Positions 24,001-36,475 of a stretch of DNA of 64,000 nt are shown here, piece after piece; within the stretch, counting starts at the first letter, position 1, and every line of letters begins with the position of its first letter. The stretch lies in contig CM033120.1 of the NCBI GenBank assembly GCA_019321725.1, positions 8,313,694 through 8,377,693 of the forward strand, in the 5' to 3' direction. A program made the position numbers and the translations under genes. The stretch is from Paulownia fortunei. Taxonomy: Eukaryota > Streptophyta > Magnoliopsida > Lamiales > Paulowniaceae. Under the pieces are notes generated by a model. The model worked only from the letters and a program-made list of their open reading frames with translations. It made no database searches and was not told the DNA's origin.

Positions 24001-26029
24001 TTATCTAAAATTCTAAGAATGTCAGGAAACAGTTCAATTCATCCTCCTCCAAGTAATGTATGATTTATTACAATTGCCAAAAAAAACGGGTATACCACCA
24101 CCACATACAAATGAAAACGACACTGAACTAACTAATGGCATACCTCTCTTTGTAATGCCTCATCAAGCTCTTGCTTATCATCAGGGGTAATATCCTTGCC
24201 AGTTAGCTGAGTCAGACAGTTACGAATCCTGGGAAAGATCAACGGCATATGTAAGCATTTTTCCTACTTAATCAAATCATTCTTGGTTAAACAGAGAAAC
24301 TAAGAGCAATTAACGACAATTTTTGTTGTAAAAATAGGAAGCAGTGTCATAGTTAGATAAAACAAAAAAAGTAAACAAACAGTACCGTGTTGACACTTAC
24401 ATATATTCATAAGACGAGTAGAAAATATCACAAACCTTGCATGTTTCTGAAGCAAAGATCTACGAACAGACTGAGTAGGATGAGCTGTTAATACTAAATC
24501 AACTGTTTGATTCTTCAAAGCATCAAAAACTTCTTCAGGAGACTTTTTCAACTGAACCACCAGTCTCTTTAGGGTCTCTTCAATGTCAGATTCAGTTGTT
24601 GCCAAGGCCTCATTGTAGAAGTCGCGCTTTTTTAACTTTATCCTGCGTCTGTACGCAATCTGAACTTCTTCAGCAAGGTTGGCTAAGTTAAGCATGTTGG
24701 AGAAAGATTTTGCAACCACAATAGAATCCCCGGCGTCCAAACTAGTGAGAACTCTTCCAAGCTCTTCGAGTTTCTGTGGGTCATGTTTCCCTTCATACTC
24801 TGCAGAAATCTCGTAGCAGTCTTGAACCTACTCCATATTTTAACACCAAATATAAGTTTCACAGAATAAATGGTAAACATCCACCATAACTAAAACCAGT
24901 GGTGGCAAAATTTTTGCCCCAAAAAACAGAAAAAGCTACTTCTATAGGTTTGTTGGAGAGTCGTGATGGCTTATAGTCACTCAATTAATAAAATTTCCAA
25001 CTAGTATAATTCCAAAAAGAAAATTTTCTTGGACACCAGCATCAAATGTGTCCACAGTTCTCAGTCAAATAAGTACAAACCAATAAGTTCCATCATCTTA
25101 CACATGAAGAATCAATAAAAAGCCACAATGTTTGGGCCACATCGAAGTACATAATTCTACAGAAGAATACAAAGCAAAAATTTGCTTTTTCTCTAAAAAT
25201 GCTAAGAATAAATCCGGAGCAACAAAAGGAGGCAACGTAGTAAGCCCTAGAAATGAAGTAAACAGAAATAATATCTTTAGATGTGGAGAAGTATTGCTTT
25301 TCCAGATTGGTAAAACATCTTTTTTCCCTTAACCAAATATGTATTTAGGCATATCTAGTAAATGACAAGGTGGCCTATATTCTCGTCAGAATCAGCAAAA
25401 CTACAGCATCCAAGATCCTATAGTGGACTAAACTCAAAGATGAAAGTAGAAAAGGTCTCCATGGATCAAGATAAAGATACAATCTTTCTTCAATTTTTTA
25501 GTACTTAGACTACAGGGGAAGAAAAACAGACAACAGCTTTTCAACGCCAAATCTTAAAAATCCCATCCCAATTCATAAGAACACAGCCGAAAATTCTCAA
25601 AACATTTTAAACTGATTTCAAATAACAAAACTTATTTCTTATTCACCTCAACCCGAACCTAAGACACAGCTACACACTCCAAACAAAATTCAACAAATAT
25701 AAATACATCCCAATAAGCTGGACATATATTCAATTAACACAAAGTTGCACAAGAAATCAACAACCTTTCCCAGTCAAACACAAAACTAGCCCAACCCCAC
25801 GATCAAAAACAAACAAATAGTAATTGGGTTACAAAAAAAATCAGCAAAAATCAAAACATGGTACCGTTTCTCTGATATTTTCCCCATGCAAATCCTGAAG
25901 AATATCAAGAAAGCGATCCAACAGCAGGGCATCATACTCCACCAGCTTATCATCCTCAGAAACCTTCGCAGGTGCCAACAGCCTTAACTGTGCATCAATT
26001 GATGCCATTTTTTCTATACTCCTACTCAT
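18022..26029 (-). CDS. PPC: Plant-type phosphoenolpyruvate carboxylase, C3-type isoform (10 exons)
   Basis: This cytosolic enzyme carboxylates phosphoenolpyruvate with bicarbonate to oxaloacetate and phosphate, feeding the TCA cycle and nitrogen assimilation. Exons in coding order: 25865-26029, 24436-24827, 24144-24228, 22796-23018, 21990-22093, 21807-21894, 21336-21490, 19431-20429, 18802-19188 and 18022-18324. They total 2901 nt, or 966 residues plus stop, the usual plant length, with no internal stop. Visible marks are the N-terminal regulatory Ser10 in [11 protein letters not shown], the catalytic His of [17 protein letters not shown] (about 171), [10 protein letters not shown] (593-602), [13 protein letters not shown] (631-643) and the C-terminal QNTG. 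Ala773 in [11 protein letters not shown] and Arg883 in LRQRLRLR correspond to C3-form residues (Ser and Gly in Flaveria C4 enzyme, numbered 774 and 884). Nine introns are present; intron 5 seems to start with GC. The call is very secure; the exact 5' UTR was not determined. Confidence 0.97.
26016..26029 (-). promoter_or_regulatory. PEPC start codon region
   Basis: The first ATG (26027-26029) gives [14 protein letters not shown]. An alternative ATG seven codons later is the Met of EKMAS. The first is chosen because plant PEPC proteins normally carry 7-10 residues before that Met, upstream of the phosphorylated Ser. Confidence 0.6.
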
Positions 26030-26839
26030 CTTTCTCTTTTCTCTCCCTCCCTCAATCTATATAGCCTCTCAAACTCTTTCAAAAGCTGCCCTTTTCTTAC
26101 CTTCTTTTCCACCAATTTCCTACCCCCTATTTAAGACAAATAAACAAACGTTCTTGAGAAAAGAAAAACAGAAAAGCACACGGGTATTTTGGAGTGCTTC
26201 AACTCAACCAAGTCACGGACTGAATTGGATGTAGTTACAGTTTGAACATAAATTCAGTGAGCAGAAAACGATGATCCCAGAAGACAAAAGAAAAAGGAGA
26301 GAAATCAGAAGAAGATGAGATGAATCACGAGAGAGCACGAGAGAGAAGGGATGGTTCAAACTTGTTTTTCTTCCTGGTTTTATAGAGAGATTTTCTTGAA
26401 AGCTCAGTTTAGTAAATCTTGATTCTGGATTTTATTACTTATTGGGATAGTTATATTCAGATTCTGTTTTGTATTAGTTTATTAAAGGTTTCCGAGTCCA
26501 GATAGGAATATGCCATGGTTCAAGCTACAGGGGAGATGCAAAATTGGAATTTTTTGTGGTGAATGATTTTTTTTATTTTTTATTTTTTTTGGTTCCAAAG
26601 ATTAAGGAGAATTTTCTAACACCTTTTTAACTATTAGGGATAAGCATCATATGCCTAATTTTTATAAGCATCATATGCCTAATTTTTTTTTAGTGAAGCA
26701 ATATGATAAAATTATACCTCACCGTACTATGGTATCAATACAATAGGTACGACTAATCGTTAACTAATAAAATTTAATCAAGTACAAATGTACAACAAAT
26801 TATCATCTAACAAAACTCATATGGACTAACAAGAAATTA
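26030..26839. other. PEPC 5' flank / promoter region
   Basis: A pyrimidine-rich stretch on the plus strand at 26030-26110 would be a GA-rich leader on the mRNA. CTATATAG at about 26058-26065 is TATA-like but too close to the ATG to be convincing. At 26639-26690 the unit ATAAGCATCATATGCCTAAT is duplicated in tandem. No gene is seen. Confidence 0.4.
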
Positions 26840-27082
26840 GTCCCCCTCTCCGTCTCAAAATAAGTTACAATTTGGCTTTGCGTGAAGTTTTAGATGAAAG
26901 GAGAATTTAAAAAAATAAGAATTTTTTGTATTTTTATAGTTTTGCCCGTTAAAGTAATGGGTATTATATTATTAATTTAAGTGGGAAGACAATTTTAGAA
27001 AAAAAATATTCTAAGAAATTGTCTTATTTAGAGGTATTTTAAAAATAAAAATAATAAATATGAAACAAAAGAATTGAGGAAG
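26840..27082. mobile_element. Stowaway-like MITE
   Basis: The left end has CTCTCCGTCTCAAAATAAGT, close to the Stowaway (Tc1/mariner) terminus. The right end reads, in reverse complement, ACTTCCTCAATTC. TA dinucleotides flank both ends (26838-26839 and 27083-27084). The length of about 243 bp and lack of coding fit a Stowaway MITE. The TIRs are imperfect. Confidence 0.55.
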
Positions 27083-29029
27083 TAATATTTTATTTAGGAC
27101 ATATATTTTTTATGAAACTTAAATCTAATATCTTCATATTGTGGTGTTTTGGGTGCGATCCTAATTATTTAGACAAAATTCCCAAATGATCATATGTTGA
27201 ATTAACCAAAATTCAATATTCTATTCAATTTTGATTTTTGATTTTGATTAATTGAATAGTACCGAATACTGAATTATTAGTTTTATATATTTTTATATTA
27301 ATTTATATATATTTTATATTTATTCTTATTTTATACTATTTTTTATTTTTTTCTTACCAAAAAAAAATAATACATAAAAATACAATTATAATTTTAATAT
27401 TTAATTTTTTAACTACTTTAATTTTTTTTTTAAAATCGATTAACAGAAATCTAAACCTTAAAAAATTCGATAATAACTAAATCAAACCATTTAATTCAAT
27501 TCAGTAATAGGTTTGACATTTGACGTATTTAATTTTATTTATTAAATTTTTGGTTCAATTCAATTTGATTTTATCCAATGAACACTACTTGCGCATAATA
27601 AGCTTATGGGGGTGATTATGCTAAAATGAATAGAGATAGTAATGGGACAGATTCAAATTAGGAATATATTTTTAAATTTATAAATAAGTTCGGGGTGAGT
27701 TTTAATTTTTTATTTTCAAACTCACCCCATCTCGAACCCATCTCATTTATATTTTTATTTATTTTTTATTTTAATGTATATATATTTATATAATATTATT
27801 TTTTAAACATAATTTTTTAGAAAAATTTGGTAATGTTAATTTTAAAAAATATATTTTTAATATATTTAAAATTATAAAATAGGTATAACCTAAATCTAGT
27901 ACATTTGATTCGAGTTCAGGTCGATTCCTTAAAAACCTTGGCGCAGCATATATTGAGTTTTGACAAATCGGATTTTTTATGTATCTCAACATGAATGTGA
28001 TTGTTATTGTTAAAAACATTCATAATAGTGTTTGATATGCTTGATTTCAATTCCTCTAATATTTTTTGTTTTTATCAAAACTGCCATTGGTATATAAAAT
28101 GTAGAACTTAAGAAAAAGAAGGAACCATGTTCCCTTTTCTTAAATTTAAGAGAAGAAATTTTAATGACACATTAATTTTATCTCCAACTTTTAAAAAAAA
28201 TGCTTGTGGTTTCCAGAGATAAGAGGGTCTTTGGATAAGTTTATTTAATAGATTTTATAAACTTTTACATCTTATACAATATTTTTGAAACTTATAAAAC
28301 ATTAAATTCTATTTTAAAAATAATTTGTTAAAATATTTGGATAAAATAAAATTATGAAACTTATAAGATGTTAATATATATTAATTTTATAATTAATATA
28401 ATTAAAATTTAAAGAATTTATTAAGATCTTAAAAATAAGAGGGTGTTCAAGATGAGTTTATAAATTCTATAAAACATCTTATAAAAAATGAGCTTCTAAG
28501 TTTTGCAAGATGCTAAAATCCTACAAGTTGTTTTAGTTGTTTACATTTTTATTTTTTCACAATGTAACGGGGTACGTAAAATTTTGTTAATTGATGGGAT
28601 GGATACGTCCATAATTAATCATACAAAATACTTATAACAATCACACCTTGAAGTTAAATGTAAAGTGCGTAGAAGTAAGGAGCAGAAAAATTCGGAATTC
28701 GTATTTAAATTTAAATTGATATTCAACTGAGTTCATAATCATTCGAGGCCTAACAATTTATTATACAACTTATGCTAAGCCGTTATATTTGTAACAATTA
28801 TTTAGCAAAGGACTTTGATGCTATTTATTTAACATAATGGTTTTATTCTATTGTTTTTGTTATCTTATTAGCTATTAAACAGTTGACACTTAATATGGCA
28901 ACAACAACACTGGCGCCACTAACAGCAAAACGGAAGCAATAGTTTTTACTTCTTCAAAAGCAAAAATAAAAGATCTTGTTAAAGAAATTAAATTTGGGAT
29001 TTTCTGGCAGTAAGATTCAATTGATTTAG
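27083..29029. other. AT-rich intergenic DNA with a hairpin and MITE-like ends
   Basis: No gene is seen. A perfect 11-bp inverted repeat GGGGTGAGTTT / AAACTCACCCC lies at 27692-27702 and 27718-27728. Two similar GAGGGTSTTYRRRATRAGTTTAT sequences (about 28223 and 28438) look like ends of PIF/hAT-type MITEs but no pair of boundaries could be assigned. Confidence 0.45.
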
Positions 29030-29335
29030 TGAATATTTGGGAGCACTTTTGAAATAAAAGTCCATCTATAAAATGAACTTTTTAATATGGACTTTTTAAA
29101 AAAGTGCTTATAAATATTGTTAAATATTTGGTAAAAATGTATTTTAATGTCCATTTAGTAGAAGTATAATAAAAGAAATTCAAAAGTTACAATTTTGCAC
29201 TTCTCCAAAATGAACTTTTGGAAAAGTAACTTATTTTAAAAGTACATTCAAAAATAATTACCAAATACATAACTTTTTTACAAATAGACTTTTATATCTA
29301 AAAGTCCATTTGGAATGGGTTTCCAAACACCCTCT
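29030..29335. mobile_element. Foldback MITE-like element
   Basis: The left segment contains TATTTGGGAGC followed by AAAAGTCCATC. The right segment contains AAAAGTCCATTTGG then TTCCAAACACCCTC. Read in reverse these form imperfect terminal inverted repeats of about 35 bases, with several internal AAAGTNCATT copies. No TSD is certain. The TTTGG-type end suggests PIF/Harbinger or hAT MITEs. Confidence 0.45.
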
Positions 29336-29531
29336 AAGTTATAGGAATGAACGTGTAAAGTTATGATAGATAGCTAATATGGCACGGAGTGAGTAAGCAT
29401 TCGATCAAAATGTATTGTCCGTTTTGGATGAAAACTCATGGTTTTATCCTGGAAAAGATGTTTTTGGAGGAGTCACATGCGTGCTCAATGTGGGATGAAT
29501 CCATCACTAACGCGCAGGGAGCTAGTGCGGG

Positions 29532-29549
29532 ATCCTACAGACGACGCCA
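29532..29549 (-). other. Relic gypsy primer-binding-site-like sequence (Tat type)
   Basis: On the minus strand TGGCGTCGTCTGTAGGAT matches the TGGCGCCGTCTGTGGGGA-type primer site of Tat-lineage gypsy elements apart from a few transitions. The surrounding 29430-29600 is unusually GC-rich for this region. No LTR or gag could be recognised, so this is a tentative relic. Confidence 0.3.
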
Positions 29550-29559
29550 AAATAATATG

Positions 29560-30677
29560 GTACGAAATTGACAAGTATCCGTTCAATAAATATTATCCGC
29601 TTTTCCCGAAATCTCATAATTTTATTTTAAAAAAAACACTTGTTAAAGAAGAATAGTTGACTCTTTACTTATAAACTACAAGTTCCCTGCGTCTGAGGTG
29701 GCTTGGGGGTACACCTCAACCACATTCCTTTGTCGAAGCCCACACTACTAATTTTCGTTACAACTTGCAAATTTGTTGCACAGGTTCATAACGAGTGCAT
29801 TATTGCCAAACTAAACCTCCTTCCCATCAATTAGCTCCACTAGAATAAAATTTGTGGCTCTCTCGTAGCAATTATAGAACAAATGTTTGTTATGATGTTA
29901 AAAGTTTAGTTGATAGTAATAGTGTAATCTGATTCTTTTAGTCTTTTTACTGCATCTTAAATATATTTAACGGTAACTTGTAGACTCCCCCCAGGACACA
30001 CACCTTCGTTGCTAGTGCAAGCCTTGCCATTAGCTTGTAAGCCCACCCCATGGGCCTAGGTCATTATTGATAGAATTTGTTGTCTTAAATGGTATAGTTG
30101 TTTAACCAATTAACTAGATTCGAATATTACAGTTAATGTTGTTACACAAGTTAAAATACATAGTGAAAAAGAAAAAAATGATATATTAATTTTTATGTGG
30201 TTCGAATATCAAATACCCTACTTTACAATTTCACACTCAAATAGAAACCAATTCACTGTTAGAAAATTTTACACAATATAATTTTAGGACTTAAATAAAA
30301 TAAAAACTCCCTTTTTAAATTGATGTCGTTCTTGTATTGACTTCAATAGCTAGATTTGGTATGAGATCCGTTCGACTTCAAACTACCTCGTTGAAGTCCT
30401 ATTCAATGCTAAACTCCGTCAGACAAGAGCTCATTCTCCTTGAAGATTTACTTCATTCTCCGTAAAGGATGTCAAACACAGCGTTATAATATGATTTGCA
30501 ACATAAGCACAACTCCTTGGCAGACTTGAATTTCATGAACTTGGATCATAAGATGGACAAAATAAAGTCGCTTGATGTTTTTCAATGAAGCTCTCTCATT
30601 TTCGCAGCCTACTATGACTCCAAAGGATCATCTATTTATATTACAAATCTCCTAAAATCTCCTAAACATATTAGGTA
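29560..30677. other. Intergenic DNA, no gene seen
   Basis: Mixed AT-rich DNA with no ORF of interest and no repeat boundaries. Some segments (29690-29760, 29980-30060) are richer in C and may be retroelement debris. Confidence 0.35.
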
Positions 30678-31662
30678 GGGCAAAATACAACTACATCCCC
30701 CAAACTTGACCCAAGATTGTATTTACTGCCTTGAACTTATCAAGGTAACATTTACTCCTTGAATCACAATTTAGTTTATTGTTTGGACAAAACTGTCCTT
30801 AATAAAATGAATTAATATAGTTTTTAATATATTTTAAATATTTATACCCCAATTTCAATTTTAGATTCTTTATTAAATAGAAGAAATATTTTAAATTATA
30901 TTTTTTAGAAAAAGTAATTAATAATTTAGGTAATTCAAATTTTAAAAAATTATAGTAAAAACTGAGTATATTAAATGAACAAAAATATTTAACATGAAAA
31001 TTATTTTGATTATTTGAATTTAAATAAAGTATTAATAATTTAATCTAAACGTATTTAGACAATCTTTGCTCAAATAACAAGATTTAGTGTCAGAAAGACC
31101 ACGTAGAGCTAAGTGGATATGCTTTCAATTTGTTTCATGAATCATACCGAATATTCATTAAAAGGAGATGATTTATTAACGCTATATTTTGAACCAGGAA
31201 TTTTGTCAAGAAAAAAGAGAAAAAATAAAAGGAGAAGTATAATATATATATATATATATATATATATTTTACAAAAATATACTTGTTCGTCTTTTATCTA
31301 AAAGAGTTTAAAATTCATTTAGATTTAATAGTTAATATTTTATTTTGAATTCAAATAATCAAAATATTTTTTTCATGTAAAGTATTTTTGTGTATTTATT
31401 ATACTCTATTAATACTTTAGTGTTTTAAAATTTGAATTACTTAAGTTATAAATTACTTTTTAAAAAAAAAATTGAAAATATTTTTCTAATTGATAAGTAT
31501 TTTAAAATCAAAATTAGGATATTAATATTTATAAATTTATCAAGGGCAGTTTTGTTCAAACATTAATTTCAAATTTGATTTAGAGAGTAAATGTAACCTT
31601 AGCAAGTTCAGAGAGTAAATGTGGTTTAGGATCAAGTACAGGGATATTATTGTATTTTACCC
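30678..31662. mobile_element. Mutator-like element with long TIRs (985 bp)
   Basis: The left end begins GGGCAAAATACAACTACATC and the right end, reverse-complemented, begins GGGTAAAATACAATAATATC. Similarity continues inward about 140 bases, with shared ACATTTACTC and ACAAAACTGYCCTT segments. The flanks TATTAGGTA and TATTGGAAT are only partly alike, so a 9-bp target duplication is possible but decayed. The interior is AT-rich and has no coding capacity. Confidence 0.65.
31242..31267. repeat. (TA)n microsatellite
   Basis: About 13 uninterrupted TA units inside the MULE-like element. Confidence 0.9.
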
Positions 31663-31666
31663 TATT

Positions 31667-31826
31667 GGAATTAATTGAACAAAACTTATTCCTAAAATAG
31701 ACTTCTTTCCTTTGTAGGATTCTTTCCATATTGGACTTCTGTGCTAGAAATTGATTGAACACAACTTCTTCCTAAAATAGACTCCTTTCCTTTGTAGGAC
31801 TCGTTCTATATGGGATTTCGACAAGA
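31667..31826. repeat. 80-bp tandem duplication
   Basis: CCTAAAATAGACTYCTTTCC followed by TTTGTAGGA appears at 31691 and 31771 within two consecutive 80-base units. The first unit starts just outside the MULE-like element. No coding content. Confidence 0.65.
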
Positions 31827-32901
31827 TTTATTTCCAAGATACCCAATCTTTTGCAATCCTTGAAGAACACGAATTCTGTCTTGTAAACTTCGTTGTTTAT
31901 CTCCTTATTTATTGCAACCAAATCCTACAAGAAAATAAATAAAATTAATTAGCAAATTTAGCTTCTTAAATCAAGTAGGACTTTACTAAATAAGTTGGAC
32001 AATAACTTGCCAATTAGAATTAGTATCCATACGGTATACTTAACAACTATCTTGCAAGCCACACACCACTACGTACTTTGCAAGTTCACCCTTCACACCA
32101 TGTGCCTTCTATACTTTGCAGGTTCACTCCATTGATCTCATGGCGATTTTCGCAGCTCAACAAATAGATATTAAAATCTTAAAGTTTGTAACATTTCCTT
32201 TGTATTAATCTCTCATTCGTACCTAGAATTCATAGGCAACTTTTTGGCTATTTTTACATAAGCTTTATCCAACAACAATGCCCTAAATGCACCATACTTC
32301 TAAGCTCCTTGGAACAAAAAACAATCCAATGCAAAATAAAGAAATCGATTTATAAAATTAAATAATGAGAAAGTAACTGCTGCGACACGCCACATGTTCT
32401 CAACTAAAATTTTAAATAACCACATGATTAATGACATTGTGCTTGATTACTATTAGTGATTTTATATACTTTTTGTTCATTCAAATGACAATTAATTATC
32501 AAGTATTTGACTCTTCCCATTGTTTTTTCATGGGAAATGATCAAGTATAGAAGTGAATAATATATAAAAATGTCATGGAGTAATCGATTATCAATAAATA
32601 ATTGGGCACAACAAATAACAAATGTCAAATCAACTTGAAAGAAACTAACATGAAATTTTGACTAATGTCCACATTTTTAATTAGGGATAGTAATGGATGT
32701 GTGGCGTCTTAGGTTCCTGGAGTGGAGATTCGGAAGTAGGGCTCCGGCATAAAAAAGTTTTCCTAGCAATTTACTTTGTAGTTTGTTTTTATTTTATGAA
32801 AATTGTTAATTTGTTATAGTAGTCTATTCTGAATCATTTCAAATTTCTTCTTACAAATAATGTAGAATATTACAATAATTTTTTGTTGGACATGTAATGT
32901 T
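31827..32901. other. Intergenic DNA, no gene seen
   Basis: AT-rich sequence with no supported ORF, RNA gene or bounded repeat. Confidence 0.35.
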
Positions 32902-32906
32902 CTCAT

Positions 32907-34918
32907 TGATAGAGTAGTGTTCAGCGAATCAATTAGCGACTGCTTTTATACTCTTTTAAAAATAGTTTTATTCGAAATATAATAATAAAAATTGACATTT
33001 TTTTTATCTTCAATTGCATCTGGTTAATTAGATAAAGTTTTTAGATCATACTTAGCTATGAGGCATAATTGCGCATATGATGACGATCTTAGAATATGCC
33101 TCCATAACTTTAATCTTGAATAAGTTCCGAGTCGTAGATTTATTAAGATGGGATATTGATAAGCCTGTAAAGACTCGTGCACATGATGCATGCTTGAAAG
33201 AAAGATGTCTTGTTTTATAAGCATAGGCATACGGATGCTAGTGCATATGTGCGGGTGCTCGTTGTGGATCGAGTACACCAAACAGACCCATGTAAATTTT
33301 AATTGGAAATATTGTTCGTTGAATGAGAATTTTTTAATTACGAAGGTGCTTAACTTAGTCTTTTGACTTAAGACACTATGACAGCCTTGTTCACAATATC
33401 ATATGCTTTGATGTATTTCCTTATTGCATGATAATCACAAAGAGTTTATATTAGACATATGATCTTCGTGTATAGAGGATAATGAGAAGTCAACAAATGA
33501 TCCATCATCTATCTGGTAGTATAGGCGAATCTCCTATGTATTTCATAATTTTTGACTTAGAAGTCTTTGACTAGAGTAGGATGAATAATATATGAGTGTT
33601 TTCTAATGATTCATCAGGAGTCAATGTGACTGGAAATTGAATTATAGTTATTAAGTCAAATATGGTTTCGACTAACAATCCATACCCTAAATTTAATTGG
33701 GGGTATATTAACGAAAGGACCGAAATTATATAGAACTCGTAACAGAAATAGGTTCATTTGCTAATTCATAAAATTAGGTAATCAAGATGAACTGTTAGGT
33801 GCTTCCCTTAACTTGTAAGGTTCTTGAAATTAAGAAGTTAATTCCAGAACAAATTAATTAATTTAATTAAAATACATTTTATATTCACTAAGTTGTAATA
33901 ATTACACGTTCACTGCTAGATTAGTAGTGAATAGGTTACACACAAAACGAGATGAATCACTTCTATCTAGAATAATAGGAGTTAGATTAAATTAATTAAT
34001 GAAAATTAATTAACTAAAATTAATTTAAAATTTAAATTAATTCATTCAAATTAAATAATAAAATTATTAAATTGGACCTAATAATAATTAGGGGATCTTT
34101 TGGGAGTAATTAATTAACATACAATAAATTAACTTAACTCATATAAATAATTAAAATATTAATATTGGGCCTATTTAATTAAGTGGTCCATTGAAATCAA
34201 TTCAAATTGGGTTAATAAATAGAGATTAATTAATTAATTTTTTTTATAATTAATGGGCTCGTAAGAAAGGTCATTAGCGGTCTTTAATTATAAATTAAAA
34301 ACTCCATGTTTTGGATCTTAGATAAAAATAAACTAGAGATAAATATAAAAGGGACTTAGAGACGTAATAGAGTTAGGTCAAAGACTTGAAGGTGTATATA
34401 ATACACCATCATGAAGGCCAAAAATTAGAACTTTGTGAAGCAGAAAATTCGGCCCCCTTAGTGAAGAACCTTCCTCCATATTTCTCTCTAGTCTTGTTTT
34501 ATAGTGGGTTCCAAGCCCATTGATAATTTGATTAATTTTCTTATTACCTAGTTGATATTGGAATTAATCAACACTCGCAAATTCTAAATTAAAAATAAGT
34601 ATTCTATATTCTCTAGCAAATTTTTGGAATTATAATCTTGCTCGTCGTCTGGATACCGTCAAAGGGAAGACGGTGGATTCCTACGTTGAATTATTTCTAA
34701 CGTGGACCACAATTTGGATCGTTCAAATCAGCGTCATCAACCAAAGCACTTGATATAGGTATATTAGTGAATATCCTTTTGTTTGTATTGAACGAATATC
34801 AAGGTGTGAATTGATTGATCGCATCGAATTCGGGACTATACGTATAAATTGTTTATGCATGTGCTTGAAAATTTAAAATTTTCGTTGTATATAGTCTCGT
34901 AATTTTACGAACCTAACA
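32907..34918 (+). mobile_element. Solo LTR of a copia element with long LTRs, 5-bp TSD
   Basis: It starts TGATAGAGTAGTGTTC and ends CGAACCTAACA. The target duplication CTCAT is perfect at 32902-32906 and 34919-34923. It aligns along its length with the sequence starting at 37250 (TGTTAGAATAGTGTCC), including the ATATGTGCGGGTGC block (33245 versus 37584) and a TATA-like TGTATATAATA at 34393, about 1.49 kb from the start in both copies. No primer site or coding region follows, so LTR-LTR recombination left a solo LTR. Long LTRs suggest an Angela/Tork-related copia lineage. Confidence 0.88.
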
Positions 34919-34923
34919 CTCAT

Positions 34924-36475
34924 CGTATCCAGTACACATCTGGCTGGTCTCTTGATGTCGGTAGTACCCCTGAAGTCGACTCTAATACCATTCTATCACA
35001 ACCTGATCCTATGAGGTGGAGGTAAGAAAATGAGACTCCAACATAATGAGTTTTACTAACAATACACATTTATCTTCACTTTACAAAAATGATAAAACGA
35101 GTTGTTAAATGCATTTATTGTACCTACTTATAAATTATTACAAATTCCTTCTCACAATTCACGTGGGTCATTGCAAGTGCGGTTTGATATGGGATTGTCA
35201 AAATTCGGTATTTTACTCGCCAATGCTTTTATGGACTCGAGATCTACTTCATCCCAAACTCGAGATTCAACATGTTGGAGCCGCAAGACCCATTTTATAA
35301 TCTTATTCAATTTTTTCTAAATATTACCATAACTTTTCAAATATGAGTAAAAATATTATTAATAAAGAATTAATTATTTACAAAACATGTGTGCAAATTA
35401 TAATTTTTAAAAAAATGTAATTTCATATTTATGTCTTGTATGTACGTGACTATACCTATTTTTTTCATAAATCTCACTATACTGCATAAATAATATATAA
35501 ATATATGCATTTATTACTTAATGAGTCTGACTTCGAATCGTGTCAGAATCGAAAAACTAGAATTCAAAACATGTCCCGAGCCTCATTTGTTATCTCAAAA
35601 CCCCCTCAAATTGAGTGAGTTTGGGTATGAGGATCCATTGCCCTTACTATTTTCAATGAGATGTAAATCCAATTTGTCATATTTATAACATTTGGGGGGC
35701 TCAATGCTTCCCCAAAAGTAAACAAAAATTAAATTATTATTATTATTATGATATGTCTTAAATTTGTAAATGTCATATCAAATATTACAGTTTGATGTTA
35801 ATTGACCTAACAATCCCAAATCCATATGAAGTAAAATAAAACATATTAAGGTTATTCAAGTAAGCGCCACGTATTTGTATTTGGATAGCCTAATTGAACT
35901 AAAACTGCCATAAGCGAAATCTAATATTTACGGTTCAAAATTGAACAAATCTACTTATCTATTACTTTATTGAAACTTGTTTTAGATAAAGTCGTTGGTG
36001 GGATTTAAATCCTAATAAGATATAATCATAAACCAAAAAATCTCAAGTATCCCAAAATACCTGCTCAAATTTTCACGGCCTGATTTTATCCCCCCAAAAA
36101 AAGTGAATTTTTGAAATGCCAAAGGACATGTCAAATAGATATGTATGCTCATGAAAATTTGGTCGCCAACTTGGGATTTCTCCGGAGATTTTTTTTTTTA
36201 ATAATTTAAAAAATATGTCAAATAGATATGCCAAATCTTCATTTTTTTTCTTATCCATATTAGACTTCATTTAAAAAACAAAACTTGCATTTCAAGTTTA
36301 GATATTTATTTATGGACTGTAACAAGCTTCTCAAAAGATGAAATATTTGATTCGAAGTAATCAAATTGCTTGATTTCTTAAAAAATGCAAATGAACCGTT
36401 TGTAGACAACAAGGTAGTGAGAATGCGGCGACATATCCAGGATTGTTGCTGTAAACTAAAGTATGTTTATCCATT
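34924..36475. other. Intergenic DNA with a possible primer-binding-site relic
   Basis: At 34973-34990 the minus strand reads TGGTATTAGAGTCGACTT, like a Met-tRNA primer site (TGGTATCAGAGCCG) with transitions. The solo LTR inserted about 50 bases away. Otherwise the stretch is AT-rich with no supported gene. Confidence 0.3.

Noticed and set aside
28220..28530. Pair of GAGGGTSTTYRRRATRAGTTTAT sequences as one MITE
   Set aside because: The two copies are direct, not inverted, so they do not define one TIR element.
29389..29656. 60- and 72-codon overlapping plus-strand frames
   Set aside because: They have no domains and lie in a GC-richer stretch better explained as retroelement leader debris.
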